From Gnetum montanum (taxonomy: Eukaryota > Streptophyta > Gnetopsida > Gnetales > Gnetaceae), in the NCBI GenBank assembly GCA_015680685.1, contig MNCI01030391.1, positions 4,658 to 68,657 on the forward strand: a stretch of DNA of 64,000 nucleotides. The letters run 5' to 3'. Positions 20,561-31,020 of this stretch are shown here, piece after piece. Within the stretch, counting starts at the first letter, position 1, and each line of letters begins with the position of its first letter. The position numbers and the translations under genes are program-made. The notes beneath the pieces were generated by a model. It made no database searches. It saw only the letters and a list, made by a program, of their open reading frames with translations, and was not told where the DNA came from.

Positions 20561-21712
20561 AAATTGTAGTGATATCACTTGGGATATCAAAGAGATATTT
20601 CATAACTTGCCCTATATGTGGTAGTCTGTCAAGTACATCTTTGTGAGGATAATGCCAACATTAAATATATGGCATATGAAAAATTAAGAGGATGATAATA
20701 TTAGCATGTATCCATTCAAAGTATGTATGAGAGAAATTACATAAATATTAGGAAGTGTAGAAAAGGTGATGAGAAAGAATCTTTAAAATCAAAGGATTAG
20801 TTAAAAGCTAATGTGGGGATATTGTTACATCACTTAATGTATAAATATGAACTAATGTTAATAGAAATGTTGTGCCTCCACTTACCTTAGTTTGGTTGGA
20901 GGTGTGAACCAAATCCTCAATTTTATGCATTCTTTATGTTCTATCATGGAGTGTAATGTTAGGTTATTTTGATTCTTTCTCATTGGTCAAATTTCTATAT
21001 CTCAATGTTCTTAATCCTTTCAATCTTGATGTTTAGCAGAAATCATTGAGGAACCAAGAAGCATTTGAGCATCTCTTGCTCCTGAAAGATCAACCAAAAA
21101 CACAATAGGAACATTAAAAGACACCTTAATGTGATCAGTGATCACTTTTGCGGTTCTTGCTGCATCTTGATGCTACATAACCACTAGTGTGGCTCCTTCT
21201 CTAGTCTCTAGAATCACTAAAAATAATGAAACATTCCCAAAAATCTATTATGACCAAGCATTCCCTCCTCTTGATTGCAATGATATATGCCCACTAGTAG
21301 GGTTCATTGAGATGGTTGGCCTAACTACATCTTCTATTACTTTATAGATATTGACCCCATCTCATGTTTCCCAACTAATTGTATTTGTAATTTACTACAG
21401 ATAACTCATTGAGGGCATGTAGCTTTGTGGCAGTGTGGTGGAACTTGTTGTTGTTCTACTATTATTGTTGCTACTAAACAGTAGTTTGGATGGTTTCAAC
21501 AAGAGTTGAGCTTGTTGCTTCCTTAGTACCCACCTATTTCTCCAATTGATGTTTCTTTAGCCACATGGGTTTTGACATGTCAACATATGAAGCATTTTGA
21601 GCCTTTCTAAAAACATCATTTTTGGAACCCAAAATACCTGCCTACTTACAGAGCTTCCTAATTAGGTAGGAAATGGTAGTGTAGGATTTCTTGCCTTCTT
21701 CTCCTCAAATCA
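20561..21712 (-). other. Internal spacer of the minus-strand element
   Basis: Sequence between the coiled-coil and the upstream ORF region. Minus-strand frames are mostly closed; no domain recognised. Present only in unit A. Confidence 0.35.
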
Positions 21713-22475
21713 CTATTGGATTTTGAGGAAGTACAATTGGATAATATTTACATTGAATTTCCCCATTAGGATGATGCTTCCTTCAGCTACATAAGTAGAT
21801 ATTCTATTGAGTCTTTTAGTTGGGAACAAGTGGTAGGAACGAATCTTGAAATATATTTTCTCTTTTGAAGTCAGCTCACGATATTCCTTATCTTCCTTGT
21901 CATAGGCATTGTGTAGCCATAATCTATTCATATCAGTGTCAAACCTTGTTGATATATGTGTGACATTAGCCCCTTAATTTTGTAAATTGAGGGCTTTGGC
22001 TATTGCCTCCATTGAGTATGACATAGAAATTCCTTCTATCTTCACTATAGCATCAACTTGTTTATTTTGCCAAAATTGAAGGGTTTACCCTAAGTAATAG
22101 TCTTCACTTGTTGTCAAGGTGGGCCACAAGGGAGATGATTAAAGTTTTTTTCTAGTATCCTTTTGTGCAAACTCCATGAAAGGACCAAAATTAAGTTCCA
22201 TAATAACTATGGTCATAATAGACTTTTCCTAGATGACTTGGAGGCATTTAGTGTGAGACATTGTTCTTGTTGTGATTCAACCTTTTCTTGGATAGAGTGT
22301 TTGATAGTGGGTGTTTATTGATGAATGTTGAAGAACTGAGCTTCCTACTCTGCTTACTCTGCTGGTGCAGTTTGTTCTCTAGTGAGACCTCTCCCTCAGC
22401 CTCTTGATCTTTTGATTCCTTGTTGTTATGGTCATCCTTTTGGTATTCTTTATAGGTCCATCTATAATCAATCAA
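21713..22475 (-). pseudogene. ORF resembling the 'putative plant transposon protein' domain
   Basis: Minus-strand islands read MSYSMEAIAKALNLQN, then an open 72-codon segment with SKEKIYFKIRSYHLFPTKRLN and ILMGKFNVNII. The order 'start of motif ...ALNL..., then F-x-x-R...L-P-T-K..., then G-K-x-N-V' resembles the plant domain (PF20167-like) associated with Ty3 elements. This is from memory of the family pattern, not a search. The upstream part (22248-22475) is a charged, Ser-rich tail. The region above 22395 is also in unit B (51015 onward); the rest is not. Frame broken by stops. Confidence 0.4.
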
Positions 22476-22559
22476 GACTTTAGGATTACCAAAGTGTTCT
22501 TATTGGCACTTTACAATTCATAATCCTTCTCATTCTTTCAATTAGATCATATCTTTTGT

Positions 22560-22802
22560 TCATAAATGATTACATAGAAAGAAGAATTTCAAAATACTAC
22601 CCCTAAGAAATGTATCTTCAGGTTCATGACCTTCGATAGTCATTATCTTCTTAGGCTCATAGTACCTTATAATTAATTGAAATGGTTTATTAGGAGAATA
22701 TATTAAATTACTTGGTCTATATTTATTAATTTCATGATAATATCCTTTATACTCTATCTTACTTACCCTTAAACTATCTTCCAAAGCTAGGAAATTTTTC
22801 AA
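22560..22802 (-). CDS. Conserved 80-codon ORF of unknown function
   Basis: The protein begins MKNFLALEDSLRVSKIEYKG, followed by a Tyr/Pro-rich stretch (YSPNKPFQLIIRYYEPKK). The unit B copy (51196-51420) keeps the frame for 74 codons with about 80-85% identical residues by eye. Survival of both frames amid heavily broken neighbours suggests a real coding segment of the element, perhaps the N-terminus of the ORF continuing into 22475-21713. No signal peptide, membrane segment or known motif seen. Confidence 0.45.
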   Translation of the reverse strand: MKNFLALEDSLRVSKIEYKGYYHEINKYRPSNLIYSPNKPFQLIIRYYEPKKIMTIEGHEPEDTFLRGSILKFFFLCNHL

Positions 22803-22832
22803 AAAGATTGACTCAAATTTTCCCTGATGTCA

Positions 22833-22846
22833 CCCCCCATGACTAA
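22833..22846 (-). other. Internal purine motif, second copy
   Basis: Minus strand TTAGTCATGGGGGG. Matches the true purine tracts but is followed by coding-like sequence rather than an LTR. Position corresponds to 44579-44590 in the complete element. Confidence 0.5.
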
Positions 22847-23251
22847 TTTGAGTGTTCCATTATCAAGAGGATTTAAGAATTTAGAAAATTAGAGCTTTAG
22901 GAGCAAGGTTATGGCTTACGGAAGTTAGCATGTAAGAGCTCAAAGGAAAAAAAGAAAAAACTCCTTCGATAGCAAATTACAAGAATGAGAATTTTTCTAA
23001 CTCTTGGTGGATATATATGGAATTTCTATGGTGTGACATCATTGAAATAACATCAAATCAATCACGTATGAGGGTCTCATACATCATAGCAATGATGTCA
23101 CCTTGGAAAATTGTAGTTTTTGTGAGCATTTTTTGATGGAGAAAATGAGTCAATTTGAATGGTAGGAAGATAGTATGAAATGTTAGAAGGTCATATAATA
23201 GCTATGATGCTCAAAATTCAAAAATTTGATGTTGTAAGTTCATTAGCAGGG

Positions 23252-23344
23252 AATGTTAGGCTATGATAGTTCTTAAAAGAGAAAAAATGCATAAGNGAAG
23301 GAATGTTAGGCTATGATAGTTCTTAAAAGAGAAAAAATGCATAA
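23252..23344. other. Assembly join: 44 bp duplicated around a single N (23296)
   Basis: GAATGTTAGGCTATGATAGT...ATGCATAAG occurs directly before and after the N. Unit B has it once (about 51870-51915). Confidence 0.85.
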
Positions 23345-24469
23345 GAGATGGGTAATAAATTTTTAGTGTATGAATAGTTTTATTGGATTTTTAAGGGAAG
23401 TATTTATTGATTTCATTATTTCTAGAAGACACAAGATGGTGTGAAATTGCTTGCCAAGTATTAAATACAAGCATTATACAAGTGGGTGCTCCCCAAAGTA
23501 AGCTCCAGCCCTTAGTTCCCTTGTATAACCACATCACAAAGTGTTCTTAGGCACTTAAGTTGTTGAATGTAATGCATACTTGTCTAGCAAAACATACATG
23601 TTAGTATCACTAGGTTGGGAAAATTATGCTATATTACACAAAATCACAAGTTATGATCAATTGTACAGTGGGGGGAGATGGACTATAGAAAGGATTGTTG
23701 GAATTGGGACATGAGGTGTCATACCATAGTCATAATGAATTCTTGTGTTTTATTAGTGGTTAAACTAATCATTAGCCCTTATTTTCAAGATTCAAACCAA
23801 GTCCAAATCACTATTGAGTAACATCACATTGTTTCACCTCTTAGATTCACAACCATAAGACTATTATTGTTGCGAGTATCCTCACTTGCTGTTGTGTCCA
23901 AGGGAGACGTTTATTCATTGTACTTTATTATTATTATTATTTTTGAAATTTCTAAGAAGCCACCTACCTTTAGGCATGAGTAACATGTCTTTCCAGTGAG
24001 ACCCCCAGAAATTTATTTTGTGTATTGAAGTTATTTATATTTATGTCAACCTTTCTTTCCAATGACATGGTAAGATAGCACTTATTGTACTCTTATTTCC
24101 ATTTTTCATTAGATCTACAAGGATATAATTACAACCTTAGCAACATAATAGAACATATAGTAGTGATGCAAGAGATTCCACAAATACCCTTGATGTCACA
24201 ACCTTCTCATTCCTACTTGGTTCTTCATGTTTCTATCTAGGCATAATGATCACATATGTATTTTTAGTTTTATTAGGAAAAAGAATATCATTATGGCCAT
24301 AGTAAGAACAACTTATTATTAGAATGGATGGATGGTTGTTGTGGTTTCACTATACAAATAGCTAGTTTCTTATGGCTTCATAACATAGAGAAATCTTCAC
24401 CTTATTGAAACTATATATTGCCTTATTTGATGTGTTGCATTGGAAATTTGACAAAAATTTGTGCATGTA

Positions 24470-24740
24470 AAATGAGAAAAAAAATAAGAAAAACATGAAA
24501 AATTAAAAAGAATGTTAAGAAATAAAAAGATAAAAAGAATGAAAGATTATAAAAGAAATATAAAATGTCAAAGAATGGGAAAATGATTAATAGTTGAAGA
24601 AGTTTGAAAGAATGAAAAGATATCAAAGAATATGAAGATTGGTAAGAAATGTGAAAAATTAATAAGAAAATAAATGGTTATAAGAAATTATAAACCATAA
24701 AAAATAAGAAAAAGTGAAAAAGCACTTATTAATTGCTAAA
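24470..24740. repeat. Purine-rich low-complexity tract
   Basis: Plus strand consists of AAGAA, AAAAGAATG and GAAAAATTAATAAG-like units; counterpart at 53050-53320 in unit B. On the coding (minus) strand it is a pyrimidine tract just after the protease ORF, as at 43290-43440 in the complete element. Confidence 0.6.
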
Positions 24741-24756
24741 TTAGGCTAAGGCATAT

Positions 24757-24770
24757 CCCCCATGACTAAA
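24757..24770 (-). other. Internal purine motif, first copy
   Basis: Minus strand TTTAGTCATGGGGG, placed between protease remnant and pyrimidine tract; equivalent at 53355-53367 (unit B) and 43247-43259 (plus element). Confidence 0.5.
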
Positions 24771-24971
24771 CTAATTGATGAGTGTTACGAAAATGTACTG
24801 TAGATCCCATGGATCACACACTCTATGTTGCTTACATACCATCCTTACTGATTTAGTTTTTTGATTATTGTCCCCTGTAATCTTGATGGTAATCAAATTT
24901 TTATCTTTTCAAGATTTATGCCTTGTTGAACTAGATGATCTTTCCATCTCAGAAGGTCTAGTTATACTTTC

Positions 24972-25620
24972 TTATTGATTCTTTAATTCAAATTTCAAGT
25001 TCTTAGTTCCCCTATATGTTGGTGTATGATTATGGTTTAATATTTTCATTTGTGAGCTTTTAGTTAGGGTCATTTTCTTAGAATAGGAGTTCATAAGTGG
25101 GTCAAAATACTTCATGCATGTTTTAGATGATATTGAGTTCTTAGTTTGCAGCCATTGGATGTCTTCTAGTTTAGTGGCCCATGCTCCATTGTGTCTACAC
25201 AATTGTTTCTTACATCCGTTATGGGCTAAAATTCTGAATCTTTTGTGTATGTATGGATGTATGTTTGTATTGCTTAGAAATTTTGAAAATAAGTCTTTCA
25301 TGCTTAACTTAGCATCCACAGTGCTATGCCATGCTCGCTTCATTATGATAGGAAATTTCTTGTTATTATTCTACATGTTAATGACCAAAAAGTTTCCTAG
25401 ATAGAATCACCCTTTGGCAATGGTCATCGCATCTTCTATCTTTCCCAAAGGAATGGTGACAAATTAATCTACAAGATCTACTTAAATGTTACACTTTTTA
25501 AAAGTTGGTAGGTTCCATGCTTTGTATGTTTCTAGAGATATCAAGTTTACTTCAGAACCTGAGTCTAGTAGGGCCTTGCATAGTAGATTTTCAGCTATTC
25601 ATAAATAAATCAAAGGAACT
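24972..25620 (-). pseudogene. Retropepsin-like protease of Ty3 element, unit A
   Basis: The minus strand reads ALLDSGSEVNLIS at about 25535-25580, with D-S-G as the aspartic protease active site, then ETYKAWNLPTFKKC. After stops and a shift it continues as an open island (24972-25343) with the KFPIIMKRAW region that matches the flap/second-half motif (usually IILGRPWL) of retropepsins. The product would process Gag-Pol. It lies downstream of the Gag knuckle (26349-26387), the normal gag-protease order. Stops make it non-functional. Confidence 0.65.
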
Positions 25621-26900
25621 CATGAATCCATCCTTTTTCTAGGAAGTATCTCTGACTTTATCAAATCTAAAAATATCCTTGTGAATATGATAGTTTTTAT
25701 ATTAGCATTGCATGATGATGGAAGCTCATTATTTCTTGGAGGATTGGATGTTGATGGAGTTGAAGTAGATGTGCTCATCATCCTTCAAACCCTTTCTAGA
25801 CTTGTTCTAAGGAATGATCATTTCTTGGATTGTTGTTCATGCATGATTACTTCCTTCTATATGTTGACTATCCTAGTTGCACTTTTCTATTGGGGCTGTG
25901 ATGGCAATTCCCCTTGCATTATAGGTAATGGCATTGGTGGTAAAGGATTAGGATGTTGCCTTAGTGAACCAGCTACTTGTGGATACATGTATGAATTAGA
26001 GTTTATATTTAGTTGTGTAGGTCTATGGTATTCTGATTGATAATATTACAAAGCTTGAATGAATACATTACTTTTAGAGATTGGACATTACACATAGTAT
26101 CCATATGGGTTTGGTTGTCAATATGGGCATTGTTGTCATGGCGGTGGCATGGCCCATGATTGAGGCTCTTGGCACTATTGGTGGTACTAATTTTTTGGTT
26201 GTACATAGGATCCAATGGGATACTACATGGGTTGGAAGGCTTGCGTGTAGTTACGTTGAGAATAAGGTAATCATTTGGACATCTACTTCTTGAGGAATTT
26301 GGGAGTAGGTGCATATGCCATTGTTCTTTATAAGTGTATCATTACAAGACAACATCCTTTATGATGTTCGTATCGACATACAACACATCCTTTCTCATGT
26401 TTGAAGCTTGTTTATGAACATTCAGTCATTGAGGTAACTTTTCCCTTTCATCCAACGTCTCTCTTCTTCTTATCTTTGCCTTTACCGAAGGCTTGCTTAG
26501 TTCATTCCTTCACAATCTTTAAGGCTACTGCAAACTTTTCAGCAACTAAATCCTACAACTTTTCTACCTTGTTTACTATGTCAATGGCATATTTTTGAAG
26601 AGGTAGTGTTTTCTTTTGTACTACCTTTTCCATGGTCTCCTCTTCTCTTGGGCCACATACTCTTGCATCCCTTTTGGGAATGGATGGATCTTTGTTGTAC
26701 TCGTCAACTAACTTTTTTTTTCTTTAATTCACCTTTCTTCTTTGTCACTTGGTCTATTAACCTTTATATCTAATGGACACACATTTGAGATAATTTTCCT
26801 TGAGTGTAAACCCTAAATATCTTTCTAGTTTTGTTTTTGAGCCTATTAATGATGTGCCTTAGTTGCTTGCATTGAGAAAATCCATGGCCTAGGCACCTAT
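25621..26900 (-). pseudogene. Ty3 Gag C-terminal region with variant zinc knuckle, unit A
   Basis: The minus strand at 26349-26387 reads CVVCRYEHHKGCC, a C-x2-C-x3-H-x3-C arrangement. The rest is a low-complexity, Asn/His/Pro-rich linker (26009-26314 and 25681-26040 in other frames). It lies between the Gag body (26901-27640) and the protease. Frames are broken. The role would be RNA packaging in the particle. Confidence 0.5.
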
Positions 26901-27640
26901 GCAATAGTGAATAATATTGGTCCACTGCTGCATCAAGGGATTCATCGGTCCTTAACTTCCATACTTAGATCTATTTTCAAAGATTAAACACTTGAGGATA
27001 AGTTTGATGTTTATGAATAAAGAGTTCCATCATGGTACTCTATTTGGTGTAAGTAATCTATACCAACTTTTAGCTTCTTTCACAAGTATCCTTGGGAACA
27101 ACTTTAGTTTCTACTAGTCACTTTCTATGTTCTATAGAATGAAAGAATCATGGAATTCTTGAAGGTGATGTTGAGGATTATAATTGTAACCACACTCAAA
27201 TTTTGGCATGTTATTCAGGTCTAGCTGCTTGATGCAACTATCTCTTATGTGTCTTGTTGGTATATAGATAGCTTCCTAGATATTGATCATATTGCAGGTT
27301 GCCAATAGGGCTTCATCATTGTGATTAGGTTATTGAGATCTATTGTAGTGGTATCCCCTTTTGTGCTCATACCTTTCTCTATCTTTCCTTCTATCCATGT
27401 ACCTTCTTGGTTCATGGTCATCATCTTCTTCATCAAAGTATTTTGGGCAATGATCATAATGATCATGAGTCCTTCACTCTTCCTTGTCATGGTCTTAATA
27501 CCTTTGTCTCCTCTATGAGAGTCTACTGACAATTGTGAAGATGAAGATGAAGCTAAAACAACCATAAAAAATTCATGTTGTAATCTCCATTTCCCAACAT
27601 GAGGTAAGGCTTCATTGTAAATGTGAGATATGTAGTCCAT
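26901..27640 (-). pseudogene. Ty3 Gag body, unit A
   Basis: The minus strand has an Arg/Asp/His-rich segment (about 27340-27500, for example YMDRRKDRERYEHKRGYHYN) and an upstream reading beginning near 27640. Downstream, frames contain typical Gag-like pieces (PRPWIFSMQATKAHH- around 26860-26900). The 117-codon open frame at 27287-27640 is in a different frame from the acidic/basic-rich one, so neither can be called the true product. Unit B equivalent 55100-56230. Confidence 0.45.
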
Positions 27641-28225
27641 GAACTATGATCTTCCATATTTCAGCATTTTGGAACTAAAAAATGCTTTAAAAGTTATTAT
27701 TGCCTTGCTTCCCAAGTAGAAAAATGTATCCCATGCTTATATTCTGGCTTGGAAAGGCTAAAAATACCTTGGTAATGGGTAAAATTAGCATTTCCATGGG
27801 TTTTTGTAGACGTATAGTCCCAACTATGCTAGAGTGATCAATTGCAATAGTGCTATAGTAGACATGGTACTATAGTATATGGGATGTTCTATTATATTAC
27901 AGAAGATGATAGTAGCCAATGTAGTCACCACCAAGACCCAGTAGAAGTATAATGTTGGAATTGTTGGAATTTCCATTTTTCCAATAGTGGCCAACATAGT
28001 CATCCTATGTATTCAATAGCGAGTGTAGATATAATTTTCCACCAGGCACAACATTTTCCATGGGCTCCATCATTTTTGTAGTTTTCCACATTTTCTATTA
28101 ATTTTTGGCTTTACAACAACCTTATCATAGTCCACCAAAGCTAGTGTAGTAAGGATGGTGCTAGCATAGTCACAAAATTTCATTTACTATTTATAGTATA
28201 TGGATGGATTTTTTGGGTATAGTAT
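27555..28225 (+). repeat. Left arm of a long inverted repeat, unit A
   Basis: Reads as the reverse complement of 29810-30385. Matching landmarks: AAAAAATGCTTTAAAAGTTATTATTGCCTT, GTTTTTGTAGACGTATAGTCCCAACTATGCTAG (here split for length), GTAGCCAATGTAGTCA, and the CATAGTCACAAAAT end. Arms are imperfect (roughly 75-85% by eye). Same structure in unit B (56205-56890). Confidence 0.7.
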
Positions 28226-29344
28226 ATACTAGGCTTACTATAAATGATAACTACATCAAAAGCTAATAGTTTTTGCACTTGCAAATTGACACCAATCTGT
28301 TAGCAATCATGGTAGTGGTGTATAGACCCAAAAATAGTTGTTGGTGTTGAAAACCTTGGTTGTTGAAATGGGAAATTGAAAGATCTCAGCAAAAAAATAG
28401 TTTTAACCTTGAGTCCCAAGGGCCTCTAGAAAATGGAACTTAGGGTACCCTAGATGGTTTTGCTAATCACCCAAGGATTTTTGAAGTTTAAAAATAGAAG
28501 TGCTTTAGAGATTGTAAACATAAATGATAATATATATGGAAATGACCTACTAAAAATGTAAATAGAAAATGGCCTACTAAAAAAGGTAATTGAAAATGAA
28601 ATTATAGTTATAGAAATAAGGGTAGAGATAGAAATAGAAACCAAAAATTGCACAACATAAAGTAATAAATTTATAAAAGAATATAAAAGAGATTGAGTTC
28701 ATAGTGTATAATATTATGTTAAGGGTATAGGAAGTTTCTTGCTGAAGCTTGAAGTCCATTAGAGAAGGCTACCTCCATGATCTAGTTTCTTCTTAGCTTC
28801 AATCTACTACAACTTTTTGTTAGTTTTCACCAAATCAGCTGCATGGAAAAGGGATTGATGTAACACATTTAGGACAATGAAAACTCAGTGGAAGTCTCTA
28901 TGCCTAGTGTAGTCTTAGTTTCTACCACTCAATGGCATTACTAAGTGAGGATGTAATGGCTATGATGGATTTTGATGGTTGCCAATGGAGATGGAAATAG
29001 GATAGGGTCTACACTTTTTGTGGAAATGACACTTACATGGTGGTGTTTATGCCCAATGTAGCACTAGTTGCTACTACTAAAAATATAGTTGGGTTGCAAA
29101 TGGGTTTGATGAATAATGAAAATGATTGTGAAAATCATAAATGGTGTTGTTGCAAAATGGTTTTAAAATGCCAAAGTGCCAAAATGACAAGTGATCGCAA
29201 TGATTGTATATGATGTCAATAATTACCAAAGTCTAGTACATGGAAATGGTATAATGTTGGGCTTTTATAGGTTTAAGTTTGCCATTTTTAGGCTTGTTGT
29301 TGATTGCCATTGATTGCTAATAAACTGGCATTGATTGTGAGTAG
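28226..29344. other. Spacer between inverted-repeat arms, unit A
   Basis: AT-rich, short frames only, shared with 56891-58024. The minus-strand islands at 28450-28759 are hydrophobic low-complexity frames without conserved motifs and I do not call them genes. Confidence 0.4.
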
Positions 29345-29775
29345 GAACAACTAGTATTGTTAATGTAGTCAACCAACTACTACTCAGCATAGTCAGCTAA
29401 CTACTACTAACGTAGTCAGTCAAATATTTCCAATGTAGTTAGCCAACTATTGCCAGCATAGTTAGCCAACTATTGCTAGCATAGTCAATCAACTACTACT
29501 CAATCTATTCACGCAACTATTGCCAGTGTAGCCAGCCAACTATTGCTAGCATAGTCAGNACTAACTATGCTAGTAGTAGTTTCCTAAATAGATTGCGTAG
29601 TAGTTGTGACTATGCTAGCAATAGTTGGCTGGCTACACTGGCAATAGTTGCATGAATAGATTGAGTAGTAGTTGATTGACTATGCTAGCAATAGTTGGCT
29701 AACTATNTCATAGTTAGCCAACTACAACTCAACATAGTCACCCAACTACTATTAATGTAGTCAACAAACTACTGC
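29345..29775. repeat. 23-24 bp tandem array at the inverted-repeat centre, unit A
   Basis: Degenerate units of the type TAGTTAGCCAACTATTGCTAGCA, about 23-24 bp. The stretch between the Ns at 29559 and 29707 is the reverse complement of about 29457-29558, while unit B (58025-58325) has an uninterrupted one-direction array. Confidence 0.75.
29457..29707. other. Assembly join: inverted segment between two single Ns
   Basis: 29560-29706 repeats the sequence before the first N in reverse complement, including the same CAATCTATTCA and GCAACTATTGCCAGTG landmarks. Unit B lacks this inversion, so it is likely a misoriented contig end. Confidence 0.75.
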
Positions 29776-29809
29776 GAATACAATTGGTATTTGTGGTAAG
29801 TCCAAAGTG

Positions 29810-30385
29810 GACTACCCTAACAAAATCGATCCATTTACTATACATAGCAAATAAGATTTTGTGACTATGTTGAAGGCTTTGGAAATGGGAAATGAAAAGA
29901 CGAATGAAAACTATCGAAATGGTGGAACTTATCAGAAAGTGTCATGCCTAGTGAAGATTATTGTCTGGTCGTTGTTGACTTGGGATGCATGTGTTGGTTA
30001 TTGTTGAAGAAATGACCATCCCAAAAATTCCAATGTTACATCTCTACCTAGTCCTAGTGATGACTACGTTGGCTACTATAGCTATTATTTCTATTGAAAA
30101 TGGCTCTAGCGTAGTTGGGACTATACTCCTACAAAAACTCATGAAAATGCCATTTTTAGCCATTCCAAAGGTGTTTTCTACATTCCCAAGCCTAGATATG
30201 GACATGGGGTACCTATTTCTAGTTTTGAAATAAGGCAATAATAACTTTTGAAGCATTTTTTAGTCCAAAAATGTTGAAATATGCTATATTGTAGCTTATG
30301 TACTACATATCTTACATTTACAATGAAAGTTTACCTTAAGTTGAAAAGTAGGATTTGCAACATAAATTTTGATAGTATTTTGTTG
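29810..30385 (-). repeat. Right arm of the long inverted repeat, unit A
   Basis: Reverse complement partner of 27555-28225; see that entry. Unit B partner 58335-58900. Confidence 0.7.
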
Positions 30386-30714
30386 GCCCCTATTTATTAA
30401 TATCCTTAGGAACAGCCTGAGAGACATTGAAAAAGAAAATAAAAAACTACTACAGGTTCATCATCAATTCTTTTCTTTGGGCTTGATTTAGTAGTATCGA
30501 ATTGTGCTCAAGAGTGCTTGAAGTGAGTCCATGATGATGAAATGGTAATGACATCATGAAGAAATGGTCATGAAGGCTAAAAACTATTACTCAAATAGTT
30601 CAGGCTATGCACTTTATGTTTATAAGTGTGGTTTGCTTGGTAGATGCATTTGAGAAACCAACACTTCAGTTCAAGGTAATGTGCTATTTGCCAAGGCTAT
30701 TTTTGATGTTGGTT

Positions 30715-31020
30715 TCATCATTGAGTAAGTTGTGTTAAATTCAACAAACTTGGATTTTTTCCATCAAATGAGCTGCGTTATGCTTGATGGACTTACTATT
30801 TTCCCACTATATGAGATGCATTACATTCAAGTGGACTTGGGATTTTCTCATTGAACGAGGTGTGTTATGCCCGATGGACTTAGCATTTTTTGACTCCATG
30901 AGATGTGTTAGATTCTAGTGGACTTGGGACTTTCCCATCGAATGAGATATGTTACACTCAAATGGACTTAGTGTTTTCCCATTGAATGAGATGTGTTACA
31001 TTCCAATGAACTTGTAGGTG
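30715..31020 (+). repeat. 44 bp tandem repeat array, unit A
   Basis: About seven copies of a 43-44 bp unit, ATGAGATGTGTTACATTC followed by AGTGGACTTGGGATTTTCCCATTGA. Alternate copies carry ATGCCCGATGGACTTAGC-type variants, so the larger period is about 87 bp. Unit B equivalent 59235-59530. Confidence 0.8.

Larger units (their letters stand above)
22847..24756 (-). other. Non-coding spacer of the minus-strand Ty3 region
   Basis: Shared with 51440-53350 in unit B. It includes a GATGTCA/ACATCAT-rich patch (23033-23120) resembling U3 motifs of the LTRs here, with an ATATATAT downstream on the minus strand (about 23024), an ATT microsatellite (23928-23941), and a purine-rich tract on the plus strand (24470-24740). 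It could be an old LTR or a long 3' untranslated region. No gene seen. Confidence 0.4.

Noticed and set aside
24757-24770. Polypurine tract marking a second LTR of ~1.9 kb (22847-24756)
   Set aside because: The same motif lies at the equivalent internal place in the complete plus-strand element (43247-43259), where no LTR follows.
28450-28759. Hydrophobic minus-strand frames as small membrane proteins
   Set aside because: Low-complexity Phe/Ile/Ser/Tyr composition from AT-rich DNA; different lengths and frames in unit B (57138-57429).
29345-29775. CRISPR-like array of short repeats
   Set aside because: Units are adjacent and degenerate with no unique spacers of constant length, and the setting is a plant retroelement region.
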